NCBI GenBank assembly: GCA_001464815.1
Contig: LNDW01000018.1
Span: 1 to 64,000, forward strand
DNA from: Betaproteobacteria bacterium Ga0077527
GTDB lineage: Bacteria > Pseudomonadota > Gammaproteobacteria > Burkholderiales > SG8-41
Reading direction: 5' to 3'
Length of the DNA stretch: 64,000 bases
In this document: piece after piece, positions 25,859 to 33,831 of the stretch
Numbering within the stretch: the first letter of the stretch is position 1
Layout of the letters: each line of letters opens with the position of its first letter
The notes under the pieces: generated by a model
The model's input: only the letters and a program-made list of their open reading frames with translations
Databases searched by the model: none
What the model was told of the DNA's origin: nothing
Made by a program: the position numbers and the translations under genes

Positions 25859-25886
25859 CTGTAAATGGTTTGATAACCATTTACAG
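25859..25886. promoter_or_regulatory. Perfect 12-bp palindrome before the MBL-fold gene
   Basis: CTGTAAATGGTT and AACCATTTACAG are exact inverted copies around a TGAT loop, 23 nt before the ATG at 25909. No T-run follows, so a terminator is unlikely. It could be an operator for an unknown dimeric regulator or an RNA hairpin controlling translation of the next gene. Confidence 0.6.
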
Positions 25887-25908
25887 GATGACTTGTAAGG
25901 ACGACACC

Positions 25909-26757
25909 ATGAATGATCCGATCATCCGCTACTTTGGCTGGTCCAGCCTGTCGATCGAGACGGCGGACGGCGCGCTGTTCTTTGATCCCTTTTTCCGTCA
26001 TTACTGCGGCGCGCAGTGGTTCGACATCGACGATTACCTGCACGCCAAGTACATCTGTGTCACCCACGGCCACGAGGAGCATTTCCTTGATGTGCCGGTG
26101 GTCGCCAAACGCACCGGCGCCACGGTGATCGGGCCGAAGTCGGTGACCGACTTCCTCGCCTGGCGCAGCAGCCTGCCGCGCGACAAGCTGGTGACCGTCG
26201 ATACCGAATCGGTGAGCACGCTGCCCGGCTTCAAGGTCAGTTCCTTCCGCTGGAAACACCGCGACATCAATCTGGTCAAGGCGCTGTCGAAGGCGGTGTT
26301 TCACGGCAATGCCACCCAGCTCGCCTGGGCCTGGAGCAGCGCGACCAACGCGCCGTTTTACTCGCCGTACACCGGCTACCACGTCGAGCTGCCCGGCGGC
26401 CTGACCGTGCTCAACTACAACGAAGGTTTCAACACCAAGATGACCGACGCCGAGATCACGGCGCTGGGCAAACGTTTCCGCACTGATGTGCTGCTCGCCG
26501 GCATGCAGCTTGATTTCACCGCCGACATCACGCGTGGTGTGAAGGCGCTCAACCCGAAAATCGTCGTGCTCTATCCGCCGCACGACAAATTTCACGAAAT
26601 GATGGGTGTCAGTTCCAAGCCCTGGGCCGATTTTGCGGCCGCGGCCAGCGCGGCGCTGCCCAGTGCGAAGGTGCTGATCGCCGATCCGGGCTTTGTGATG
26701 AATGCGGCGACGGGTGAGGTGCTGCCGTCGCGACCCAGCGTGAAGATCGCGGCCTGA
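25909..26757 (+). CDS. Metallo-beta-lactamase-fold hydrolase (UlaG-like)
   Basis: 282 residues from ATG 25909 (TAAGGA upstream). The metal motif reads H53-G-H55-E-E-H58, so the usual Asp before the last His is Glu. Asp26 in FFDPFF and later Asp/His residues (PPHDKFHEM) also fit the fold. The UlaG-like branch acts on lactones, phosphodiesters or related esters, so the substrate cannot be named. It is transcribed alone behind a perfect palindrome and converges on a hydrolase gene. Confidence 0.85.
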   Translation: MNDPIIRYFGWSSLSIETADGALFFDPFFRHYCGAQWFDIDDYLHAKYICVTHGHEEHFLDVPVVAKRTGATVIGPKSVTDFLAWRSSLPRDKLVTVDTESVSTLPGFKVSSFRWKHRDINLVKALSKAVFHGNATQLAWAWSSATNAPFYSPYTGYHVELPGGLTVLNYNEGFNTKMTDAEITALGKRFRTDVLLAGMQLDFTADITRGVKALNPKIVVLYPPHDKFHEMMGVSSKPWADFAAAASAALPSAKVLIADPGFVMNAATGEVLPSRPSVKIAA

Positions 26758-26812
26758 CCGCCGCGCACTGAATCACCGGCGCGGTCAGGCCGGCCGCGCC
26801 ATCACGGGTCTG

Positions 26813-27595
26813 TCAGGGTTTTCCGGTTTCCTGTGCCCAGCGCAGGATTTCATCGACCGAGGCGCGCGGCGCTCCGGTATGGTCGGCATCGGGTTCGTAC
26901 AATCGCGAGCGTGGGTTGGCGGGCAGCGCGCGGAAATTGCTGTCCTTGATCTTGCGCAGTGCCGGAATGTCATGGGTCGGCACGATCATCAGCACCGGCG
27001 TTGCCGGACGCACCGCGCGCAGGGAGCGCGTCAGGTTCATCGCACCATCGGGGTCGAACCATGACAGGTAGATCGCCGCCGTGGTGCGCACGGTCCAGCT
27101 GCCCTTGGCGCCCTCGTATTCGAGGAATTCACCGCGTTCATTGCCAAGGCCATCGCTGACCATGCGTCGAGCGCTGCGCACCGCGCCGCCCAACTGCTGC
27201 AGAAACACGAAATGCGCGACATCACCCCCCGGTGCGATGGCGATCAGGCCGTCGACAGGTTGCAGGGTGGCGTAATGCACCGCGAATACGCCGCCCTGGC
27301 TGTGGCCCGCGACAAACACCCGCTTTGCACCCTTGTCACGCAGGGCGCTGATTGCGGCATCAACCTCCTTCACCGCGGTGGCGACATCGACGTCGTATTG
27401 CCGGTCGCGCGACCACGGCATCTGCAGATTGGCGACCTGCCAGCCCTGTGCCTGAAGGCCTTCGGCCAGCGGCCGCACCAGACCCTGCGGCATGCCGCCC
27501 TTGCCGTGCATGATGACAATGCCGTCCTGTGCTGATGCGGACAGTGCCCAGGCCGCCAGCAGCAGCGGGAACAGCAGGTTGCGGAGCGGGTTCAT
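26813..27595 (-). CDS. Secreted alpha/beta hydrolase
   Basis: 260 residues. Signal peptide (RNLLFPLLLAAWALSASA), nucleophile elbow GHSQGG with Ser99, Asp candidate in VPTHDIPAL and late His in DADHTG. The gene lies 18 nt downstream of mfd on the same strand, so it may share its transcript. The substrate is unknown. It resembles the secreted hydrolase at 9343 only in general fold. Confidence 0.85.
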   Translation of the reverse strand: MNPLRNLLFPLLLAAWALSASAQDGIVIMHGKGGMPQGLVRPLAEGLQAQGWQVANLQMPWSRDRQYDVDVATAVKEVDAAISALRDKGAKRVFVAGHSQGGVFAVHYATLQPVDGLIAIAPGGDVAHFVFLQQLGGAVRSARRMVSDGLGNERGEFLEYEGAKGSWTVRTTAAIYLSWFDPDGAMNLTRSLRAVRPATPVLMIVPTHDIPALRKIKDSNFRALPANPRSRLYEPDADHTGAPRASVDEILRWAQETGKP

Positions 27596-27613
27596 GCCGC
27601 GATTGTGTGCCGA

Positions 27614-30600
27614 TCAGCCGAGTTCGGCAAACACGCGGCGGATTTCGGCGACGCGGGTTTTCAGGTCCGGTGTCGCGACTTCGATGCGCAGGCGGTCCTG
27701 GCCGGCGAGTTTGTAGTTACGCTTTTTCTGGATCAGATTGATGATCCTGATCGGTTCGATCGGCGGATTGGGCACGAACTGCAGCTGGATGCTGGCATCG
27801 CTGGCGTCGATGCGCGCGATGCCCAGCGGCTTGCCGAGGATGCGCAGGCGGTGGCAGTCGACCAGGGTGCGTGTCGCATCCGGCAGTTCACCGAAGCGGT
27901 CGATCAGTTCCTCCTGCAGCAGTTGCAGCTGCTCGTCATCGCTGCAATTGGCGAGGCGCTTGTAGAGCACCAGCCGCTCGTGCACATCGTGGCAGTAGTC
28001 GCTGGGCAGCAGGGCAGGGGCGTGCAGGTTGATCTCGGTGGTGACACCAAGCGGCGCGTCGAGGTTGGGTTCCTTGCCTTCCTTCAGCGACTTCACCGCG
28101 GTGTCGAGCATCGCGCAGTAAAGATTGAAGCCGATTTCCTGCATTTCGCCCGACTGCGAATCGCCGAGCACCTCGCCGGCGCCGCGGATTTCGAGGTCGT
28201 GCATGGCGAGGTAAAAGCCCGAGCCCAGTTCCTCCATCGCCTGGATCGCCTCGAGGCGTTTTTTGGCGCTGGTGGTTATGTTGCCTTCGTCCGGCAGCAG
28301 CAGGTAGGCATAGGCCTGGTGGTGTGAGCGGCCGACCCGGCCGCGCAACTGGTGCAGCTGGGCGAGGCCGAAGCGGTCGGCGCGGTTGATGATGATGGTG
28401 TTTGCGGTCGGCACGTCGATGCCGGTCTCGATGATGGTGGTGCACAGCAGCACGTTGAAGCGGCCCTGGTAGAAATCGCGCATCGCCAGTTCCAGCTCGC
28501 GCTCGCGCATCTGTCCATGGGCGATGCGCACACGGGCTTCGGGCAGCAGTGCGGTCAGCTGCTCCTGGATGTTTATGATGGTGTCGATGTCGTTGTGCAG
28601 GAAATATACCTGGCCGCCGCGCTTCAATTCGCGCAGGACCGCCTCGCGGATCAGCGATTTCGCGTAACGCGCGACAAAGGTCTTGATCGCCAGCCGCCGC
28701 TGCGGCGCGGTGGCAATCACCGAAAAATCGCGCAGCCCTTCGAGTGACATCGCCAGCGTGCGCGGAATCGGTGTTGCGGTCAGTGTCAGGATGTCGACCT
28801 CTGCGCGCAGTGCCTTCAACTGCTCCTTTTGCCGCACGCCGAAGCGGTGTTCTTCGTCGATGATCACCAGGCCGAGGTTTTTAAACTTGACATCCTTGCT
28901 GACCAGCTTGTGCGTGCCGATGGCGATATCGACGCAGCCCTCGGTCAGCCCCTTCAGCGCATCTGTGGTTTCTTTGGCGGTGCGGAAGCGTGACAGTTCG
29001 ACGATCTTCACCGGCCAGTCGGCGAAGCGGTCGCTGAACGTGTTGTAGTGCTGCTCGGCGAGCAGCGTGGTCGGCACCAGCACGGCAACCTGCTTGCCGT
29101 CGGCCACCGCGACAAAGGCGGCGCGCAGCGCGACCTCGGTCTTGCCGAAGCCGACATCGCCGCAGACCAGGCGGTCCATCGGCCTGGCGCTCTTGAGGTC
29201 TTCGATCGTGGCATTGATCGCCGCCGCCTGGTCGGGGGTTTCCTCGAACGGAAAACCCTCGGCGAAAGCCTCGTAGTCGTGCGGCTTGAGCTTGAAGGCA
29301 TAACCTTCGCGTGCCGCGCGCTGTGCATACAGCGCCAGCAGCTCGGCCGCGGTGTCGCGCACCTGCTGCGCGGCTTTTTTCTTCGCCTTGTCCCACTGGC
29401 CGCTGCCCAGCTGGTGCAGCGGCGCCTGGTCGGCGGCCGCACCACTGTAGCGGCTGATCAGGTGCAGGCTCGACACCGGCACGTAGAGCTTGTCGTTGTT
29501 GGCGTATTCGAGGGTCAGGAATTCAGTGGGGCCTTCGCCGAGATCCATGCTCTGCAGCCCGAGGTAGCGGCCGATGCCGTGCTGCTCATGCACCACCGGA
29601 TCACCAACCTTGACCTCGGACAGGTCGCGCAGCATGCCTTCGGGTGCATGGCGCTTGGTGTCGCGCGCACTGCGGTTGCGTGCCTGCGCGGCATACAGCT
29701 CGTTTTCAGTGACTAAGGCGACCCCGGCGGCGCGGTCTATCCAGCCGCTGCCGAGCGGCGCGCTGGTCAGCGCGAATTTCTGGTCACTGGCGCTGAATGC
29801 GGCCCAGTCCGCGACTGGCGCCGGTTTCAGCCCGTACTCGGCGAAATACTCGAGCATCGTTTCGCGCCGGCCCAGACCCTCCGCGGCCACCAGCACGCGT
29901 CCGTCAAAACCTTCGATGAAGCTGCGCAGCCGGTGCAGTGGATCGTCGGCGCGGCGCTCGACGTTCAGTTGCGGCAGTGGTGTGGTGCCTTCTGCACTTG
30001 CTCCCTCCCCTGCCTTCAGGCGGGGGAGGGTTGGGGTGGTGGTGGAAAAATACTGCAAGTTATTGTTTTTATTACTGTTTTTATCAATCTCCGGGGCGAC
30101 GGTCTGCAAATCCACCCGCGGCAAACCCTTGATCGCCCCGAAGAATGCATCCTCGGCGAGAAACAATTCCTGGGGTGGCAGCACCGGATTGGCGAGGTCG
30201 CCGCGCACCATCGCGTGACGGCCGCGGGTATCGGCCCAGAACTCGTCGATCGCTTCGCGGATGCCGGGGCGCAGGCACACCGTGGTGTCCGCCGGCAGGT
30301 AATCGCTGAGCAGCGCCGTGTTTTCAAAAAACAGCGGCAGAAAATATTCGATGCCCGCGGTGGGAATACCCTTCGACACATCCTTGTAGACCTGGCTGCG
30401 CGAGGGATCACCTTCGAAGCGTTCGCGGAAACGCTGGCGGAAGGCGGTGCGTGCCGCTTCATCCATCGGAAACTCGCGCGCCGGCAGCAGCCGCACCTCG
30501 GGCACCTTCATGATCGAGCGCTGGCTGTCGACATCAAAGCTGCGGATCGAATCGATCACGTCATCAAAGAGGTCGATGCGGTAGGGCAGCGGGCTGCCCA

Positions 30601-31108
30601 TCGGATAGAGGTCGATCAGTCCGCCGCGGAAACTGTATTCACCGGGCGCCACCACCTGCGTGACATGGTTGTAGCCGGCCAGCGTGAGCTGCAGCCGCAG
30701 CGCATCCGGACCGAGTTTCGCGCCCTGGCGGAAATAGAAGGTGTTGCCGGTGATGTAATCGACCGGCGCAAAGCGGTAGAGCGCGGTGGTCACCGGCACC
30801 AGCGCGATGTCGAAATCGCTGCGCGCGATCTGGCACAGCGTGGCCAGCCGCTCCGAGACCAGATCCTGGTGCGGCGAGAAATGGTCCCAGGGCAGGGTTT
30901 CCCAGTCGGGAAGGAAGTGCACGCGCAGCTGCGGCGCGAAAAACGGAATCTCCTGCAGCAGGCGCTGCGCCTGCCACGCCGACTCGGTGATCACCAGCAA
31001 CGGGCGAGCGCGGGCCGCCAGCGCCGCGAGCAGGGGGGCGTCGCTGGAACCGTGGAGGGGAACTGTGGTGATCCGCTGCCCGGGGGCGGGCAGCTCTTGC
31101 GGCAACAT
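27614..31108 (-). CDS. mfd: Transcription-repair coupling factor Mfd
   Basis: 1164 residues from the ATG giving MLPQELPAPGQRITT. It has the UvrB-like N-terminal modules, the RNA-polymerase-interacting domain (LRDLSEVKVGDPVVHEQHGI), and the RecG-like translocase with GFGKTEVALRAA and DEEHRFG, then the TRCF domain. Mfd removes stalled RNA polymerase and recruits UvrA. Residues about 338-372 form an odd low-complexity insert (Asn/Lys/Thr/Pro-rich) that coincides with two extragenic-type DNA repeats at 30001-30090, yet the frame stays open. Confidence 0.97.
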   Translation of the reverse strand: MLPQELPAPGQRITTVPLHGSSDAPLLAALAARARPLLVITESAWQAQRLLQEIPFFAPQLRVHFLPDWETLPWDHFSPHQDLVSERLATLCQIARSDFDIALVPVTTALYRFAPVDYITGNTFYFRQGAKLGPDALRLQLTLAGYNHVTQVVAPGEYSFRGGLIDLYPMGSPLPYRIDLFDDVIDSIRSFDVDSQRSIMKVPEVRLLPAREFPMDEAARTAFRQRFRERFEGDPSRSQVYKDVSKGIPTAGIEYFLPLFFENTALLSDYLPADTTVCLRPGIREAIDEFWADTRGRHAMVRGDLANPVLPPQELFLAEDAFFGAIKGLPRVDLQTVAPEIDKNSNKNNNLQYFSTTTPTLPRLKAGEGASAEGTTPLPQLNVERRADDPLHRLRSFIEGFDGRVLVAAEGLGRRETMLEYFAEYGLKPAPVADWAAFSASDQKFALTSAPLGSGWIDRAAGVALVTENELYAAQARNRSARDTKRHAPEGMLRDLSEVKVGDPVVHEQHGIGRYLGLQSMDLGEGPTEFLTLEYANNDKLYVPVSSLHLISRYSGAAADQAPLHQLGSGQWDKAKKKAAQQVRDTAAELLALYAQRAAREGYAFKLKPHDYEAFAEGFPFEETPDQAAAINATIEDLKSARPMDRLVCGDVGFGKTEVALRAAFVAVADGKQVAVLVPTTLLAEQHYNTFSDRFADWPVKIVELSRFRTAKETTDALKGLTEGCVDIAIGTHKLVSKDVKFKNLGLVIIDEEHRFGVRQKEQLKALRAEVDILTLTATPIPRTLAMSLEGLRDFSVIATAPQRRLAIKTFVARYAKSLIREAVLRELKRGGQVYFLHNDIDTIINIQEQLTALLPEARVRIAHGQMRERELELAMRDFYQGRFNVLLCTTIIETGIDVPTANTIIINRADRFGLAQLHQLRGRVGRSHHQAYAYLLLPDEGNITTSAKKRLEAIQAMEELGSGFYLAMHDLEIRGAGEVLGDSQSGEMQEIGFNLYCAMLDTAVKSLKEGKEPNLDAPLGVTTEINLHAPALLPSDYCHDVHERLVLYKRLANCSDDEQLQLLQEELIDRFGELPDATRTLVDCHRLRILGKPLGIARIDASDASIQLQFVPNPPIEPIRIINLIQKKRNYKLAGQDRLRIEVATPDLKTRVAEIRRVFAELG
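30003..30045. repeat. GC-rich extragenic-type repeat inside mfd
   Basis: Arms CCCTCCCCTGCC (30003-30014) and GGCGGGGGAGGG (30019-30030) pair with one mismatch around TTCA, followed by TTGGGGTGGTGGTGG. It is the same family as 25811-25852. Here it is translated (on the minus strand) as part of Mfd, giving TTTPTLPRLKAGEGAS-type residues. Confidence 0.7.
30055..30088 (+). repeat. Dispersed AT-rich motif, copy 5 (inside mfd)
   Basis: CAAGTT then ATTGTTTTTATTA then CTGTTTTTATCAAT. It directly adjoins the GC-rich repeat, and together they form the roughly 35-codon insert in mfd (DKNSNKNNNLQYF in the protein). Confidence 0.6.
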
Positions 31109-31133
31109 CAGGGGCGTTTCAACAAAGGGCGCT

Positions 31134-31139
31134 ATTATA
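31134..31139 (-). promoter_or_regulatory. -10-like box upstream of mfd
   Basis: Perfect TATAAT on the minus strand, 26 nt before the mfd start. No good -35 hexamer is seen at 16-18 bp, so support is limited. Confidence 0.4.
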
Positions 31140-31180
31140 AACGCGGCCCTTTTCTTCATTCTGCTCCGCCGGGAAATGTC

Positions 31181-32302
31181 ATGCGCAAACTGCTGCTGCT
31201 GTCTTGCATGGTTCTTTTTGTCCAGGGCGCACCAGCTTTGGCGCAGACCATCAAATCCGAAAAACACGAATTCCGCGTCGTCACCCTGGTGCGCGGTCTG
31301 CAGAATCCCTGGTCACTCGCCTTCCTGCCCGATGGCCGCATGCTGGTGACCGAGCGCGAAGGTCGCTTGCGCATCATCGGCAAGGACTGGCGCCTCGATC
31401 CGAAGCCGGTCGAAGGCCTGCCTGAAATCGTCGCCAGCGGTCAGGGCGGCCTGTTCGATGTGGTGCTGCATCCGCAGTACGAGAAAAACGGCTGGATCTA
31501 CTGGTCGTACAACGCACCGGGCCCCGCAGGCTGGGGCACCGCGATGGCGCGCGGCAAACTGCAAGGACAGCGCATGACCGAGGTGCAGGTGCTGTTCAGC
31601 ATGGAACCCAAGACCCGCGCCGGCCACCACTTTGGCGGGCGCATCGTGTTCGACAACAAGGGCTTCGTCTACCTGACCCTCGGCGACCGCGGCGACATGC
31701 CGCGCGCGCAGCGCATGGATGACCACGCCGGCTCGGTGATCCGCCTGCACGACGACGGCCGCGTGCCTGCCGACAATCCCTTTGTGATGCAGGCCGGCGC
31801 CAAACCCGAAAAGTTCACCCTCGGCAACCGCAACATGCAGGGCGCGGCGCTGCATCCGCGCACCGGCGAGCTGTGGACCCACGAACACGGTCCGCAGGGT
31901 GGCGATGAAATCAACGTGATGCGCGCCGGCCGCAACTACGGCTGGCCGGTGATCAGCTACGGCGTCAACTACGGCATCGGTACCCGCATCGGTGAAGGCA
32001 CCTCAAAACCCGGCATGGAGCAGCCGCTGCTGGTGTGGACGCCGTCCATCGCGCCTTCGGGCATGGCCTTCTACAACGGCGATGCCTTCCCCAACTGGAA
32101 GGGCAACTTGTTTGTCGGCGCGCTGCGCGACGAAATGCTGGTGCGGCTGGAACTGGAGGGTGAAAAGATCGTCCGGCTGGAGCGCCTGATCAAGGGCGTC
32201 ATCGGGCGCATCCGCGATGTGCGCGTGGGGCCTGATGGGCTGATCTATGTGCTGACGGATGAGCGGGAGGGGGTGGTGGTGAGGTTGGAGTATGTAAAAT
32301 AA
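31181..32302 (+). CDS. PQQ-dependent aldose sugar dehydrogenase-like protein (Asd/YliI type)
   Basis: 373 residues from ATG 31181, giving signal peptide MRKLLLLSCMVLFVQGAPAL. Six-bladed propeller of the soluble glucose/aldose dehydrogenase family: GLQNPWSLAFLPDGRMLVTE, GHHFGGRIVFD, LGNRNMQGAALHP and THEHGPQGGDEIN. The conserved His/Arg residues in these motifs form the PQQ/Ca2+ site. It would oxidise aldoses in the periplasm. The reading frame continues upstream into antisense mfd, but that part is not coding. Divergent from mfd. Confidence 0.92.
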   Translation: MRKLLLLSCMVLFVQGAPALAQTIKSEKHEFRVVTLVRGLQNPWSLAFLPDGRMLVTEREGRLRIIGKDWRLDPKPVEGLPEIVASGQGGLFDVVLHPQYEKNGWIYWSYNAPGPAGWGTAMARGKLQGQRMTEVQVLFSMEPKTRAGHHFGGRIVFDNKGFVYLTLGDRGDMPRAQRMDDHAGSVIRLHDDGRVPADNPFVMQAGAKPEKFTLGNRNMQGAALHPRTGELWTHEHGPQGGDEINVMRAGRNYGWPVISYGVNYGIGTRIGEGTSKPGMEQPLLVWTPSIAPSGMAFYNGDAFPNWKGNLFVGALRDEMLVRLELEGEKIVRLERLIKGVIGRIRDVRVGPDGLIYVLTDEREGVVVRLEYVK

Positions 32303-32330
32303 TTCAATTAAATCAATTACTTAATTGAAT
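32300..32330 (-). repeat. Dispersed AT-rich motif, copy 6 (reverse)
   Basis: On the minus strand: TTAAGTA, core ATTGATTTAATTG, then AATTATT. It begins at the stop codon of the sugar dehydrogenase gene. Confidence 0.6.
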
Positions 32331-32382
32331 TGCTCTTGGGTATCATCAAGTCGATTTTGAAGGTTCTCCAGAAGATTTTTTG

Positions 32383-32403
32383 GGATATACTCAATGTATA
32401 TCC
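32383..32403. promoter_or_regulatory. Candidate VapBC operator
   Basis: Perfect 8-bp palindrome GGATATAC / GTATATCC around TCAAT, 27 nt before the vapB start, with a -10-like TATACT inside it. VapBC complexes repress their own promoters through such sites. Confidence 0.65.
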
Positions 32404-32429
32404 ATGAGCTGAGATCAAGGAGTAAACCA

Positions 32430-32666
32430 ATGAGCACCGCCCAAACAGTACTGTTCAAAAGTAACAAAAGTCAGGCCGTTCGACTGCCCAAGGGCGTTGC
32501 CATGCCCGAGTCGGTGACCAAAGTGGAAATCATTGCCGTCGGCAACGCACGTGTCATCGTGCCCGCCGGCGAATCCTGGGACCTCTGGTTCGCTGCCAAA
32601 GGCGTATCGCCGGATTTCATGGAAACGCGCGACCAGCCTCAGGATCAGGAACGAGCGGCGCTCTAG
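32430..32666 (+). CDS. vapB: VapB antitoxin (AbrB/SpoVT swapped-hairpin fold)
   Basis: 78 residues from ATG 32430, which follows AAGGAG. The N-terminal half reads VLFKSNKSQAVRLPKGVAMP, the classic VapB/VagC-type DNA-binding motif. The C-terminal tail (DLWFAAKGVSPDFMETRDQP) would wrap and block the toxin. Its stop lies 1 nt before the vapC ATG, so the two form one toxin-antitoxin operon under a palindromic operator. Confidence 0.92.
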   Translation: MSTAQTVLFKSNKSQAVRLPKGVAMPESVTKVEIIAVGNARVIVPAGESWDLWFAAKGVSPDFMETRDQPQDQERAAL

Positions 32667-32667
32667 C

Positions 32668-33066
32668 ATGCTCAAGTACATGCTTGATACCAACATCGTG
32701 ATCTACGCGATGAAAAACCGCCCCGAACGCATACGCGATACGTTCAAGAAACACGATGGCCAGATGTGCATCTCGTCAATCACCTTGGGCGAACTGATTT
32801 ATGGCGCGGAGAAATCGGCTGCGCCGGAGCAAAACCTGGCTGACATCGAAAGCATGATCGCCCGCCTCGAGGTCAAACCGTTTGATGCGGCCGCTTCGAT
32901 TCATTTCGGACGGGTGCGTGCTGCGCTGGCGAAGGTCGGCAAACCCATCGGGCCTTACGACGCCATGATTGCGGGGCACGCCCGAGCACTTGCGCTGGTG
33001 CTGGTGACCAACAACGAAGGTGAGTTTCAGCGCGTGCCGGGTCTGATGCTGGAGAACTGGGTATAG
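32668..33066 (+). CDS. vapC: VapC toxin, PIN-domain ribonuclease
   Basis: 132 residues. PIN-domain acids are visible: D7 in YMLDTNIVIY, Glu in TLGELIYGAEKS, and Asp residues in GPYDAMIAGHAR. The protein is a Mg2+-dependent endoribonuclease that usually cuts initiator tRNA or rRNA when freed from VapB. Motif content is intact, so the toxin is probably active. It follows vapB directly and lacks its own strong ribosome site. Confidence 0.94.
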   Translation: MLKYMLDTNIVIYAMKNRPERIRDTFKKHDGQMCISSITLGELIYGAEKSAAPEQNLADIESMIARLEVKPFDAAASIHFGRVRAALAKVGKPIGPYDAMIAGHARALALVLVTNNEGEFQRVPGLMLENWV

Positions 33067-33081
33067 GCGGGGGGGGGCGCC

Positions 33082-33294
33082 ATGCGTTATGCCATCGTGA
33101 TTGAGAAGGCAGGAGAGAACTTTTCTGTCCATGTGCCGGATTTGCCAGGTTGTGTAGCCACTGGCCCGACTGCGGAGGAGGCGAAAACGCAAATCCGCGA
33201 AGCCATTGAATTTCATCTTGAGGGGCTGCTTGAGGACGGACTGGTCATTCCGCAGCCGGCAAGCCGGGTTGGTTATGTCGAGGTGGCTGCGTAG
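33082..33294 (+). CDS. HicB-like antitoxin domain protein (orphan)
   Basis: 70 residues, the small UPF0150/HicB-like fold: MRYAIVIEKAGENFSVHVPD then LPGCVATGPTAEEAKTQIREA. No DNA-binding tail is attached. The HicA toxin that normally lies immediately upstream is absent; VapC is there instead, ending 15 nt earlier. It is either an orphan antitoxin left from a HicAB system or one that has joined the VapBC operon. Confidence 0.85.
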   Translation: MRYAIVIEKAGENFSVHVPDLPGCVATGPTAEEAKTQIREAIEFHLEGLLEDGLVIPQPASRVGYVEVAA

Positions 33295-33392
33295 TTTGTG
33301 AATTTTGCGTAGGTAGCGAATGCCTGGCTAGCATTTTTATTTTTAACATTCACGGAAAACTGACTCTAGCACCTTTGGATAAGGAGACTAAA

Positions 33393-33776
33393 TTGACTCC
33401 AGAGCAATTCGTACAAGAATTTAATTGGTCGCTCGAAACATTCGAAATTGCACTGGAAGCGAGATTTCAATGTGTCTATTGTGGGCACAAGTTTTTCGAA
33501 TCTGTGGATAGCTGGACTCAATTCAATGTGGATCATTTGCGTCCAGGATCTCGAGGTGACCGCGATGAAAGGCCGGAAAATAAGGTTGTGGCTTGCTGGA
33601 CGTGCAACAAAATTAAAGCTTCTTTTGATCCAGGTGCGGACAATCCCAATGCAACTAAAACGGAACTGATCCGAATTGCTGGTTCTTTTATTAAGCAAGC
33701 ACGCTTAAAGCGTAAGCAGAAAGTTGAAAAAATGCAGATGGCTGCTGCAAAATTTTTGCAAGATACTGATTCATAA
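33393..33776 (+). CDS. HNH endonuclease domain protein
   Basis: 127 residues from TTG 33393, chosen because AAGGAG lies 7 nt upstream; TTG 33375 is also in frame and no ATG is available. Zinc-knuckle pairs CVYC and CWTC flank an HNH core FNVDHLRPGSRGD and NKVVACWTCNKIK. The basic C-terminal tail (KQARLKRKQKVEK) suggests nucleic-acid binding. The gene is visibly more AT-rich than the chromosome around it, a sign of transfer. Could be a standalone defence or mobile-element nuclease. Confidence 0.85.
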   Translation: MTPEQFVQEFNWSLETFEIALEARFQCVYCGHKFFESVDSWTQFNVDHLRPGSRGDRDERPENKVVACWTCNKIKASFDPGADNPNATKTELIRIAGSFIKQARLKRKQKVEKMQMAAAKFLQDTDS

Positions 33777-33831
33777 AATTCAGCAAAACTGATTTCTGAT
33801 GCGTTAAATATGTGAGCATCGAAAAATAATC

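Noticed and set aside
26760-26812. Terminator between the MBL-fold gene and the hydrolase gene
   Set aside because: A GGCGCGG/CCGCGCC stem is present but no T-run follows in either direction.
29933-31180. Upstream extension of the sugar dehydrogenase frame
   Set aside because: This part is antisense to mfd; the signal peptide at 31181 marks the true start.
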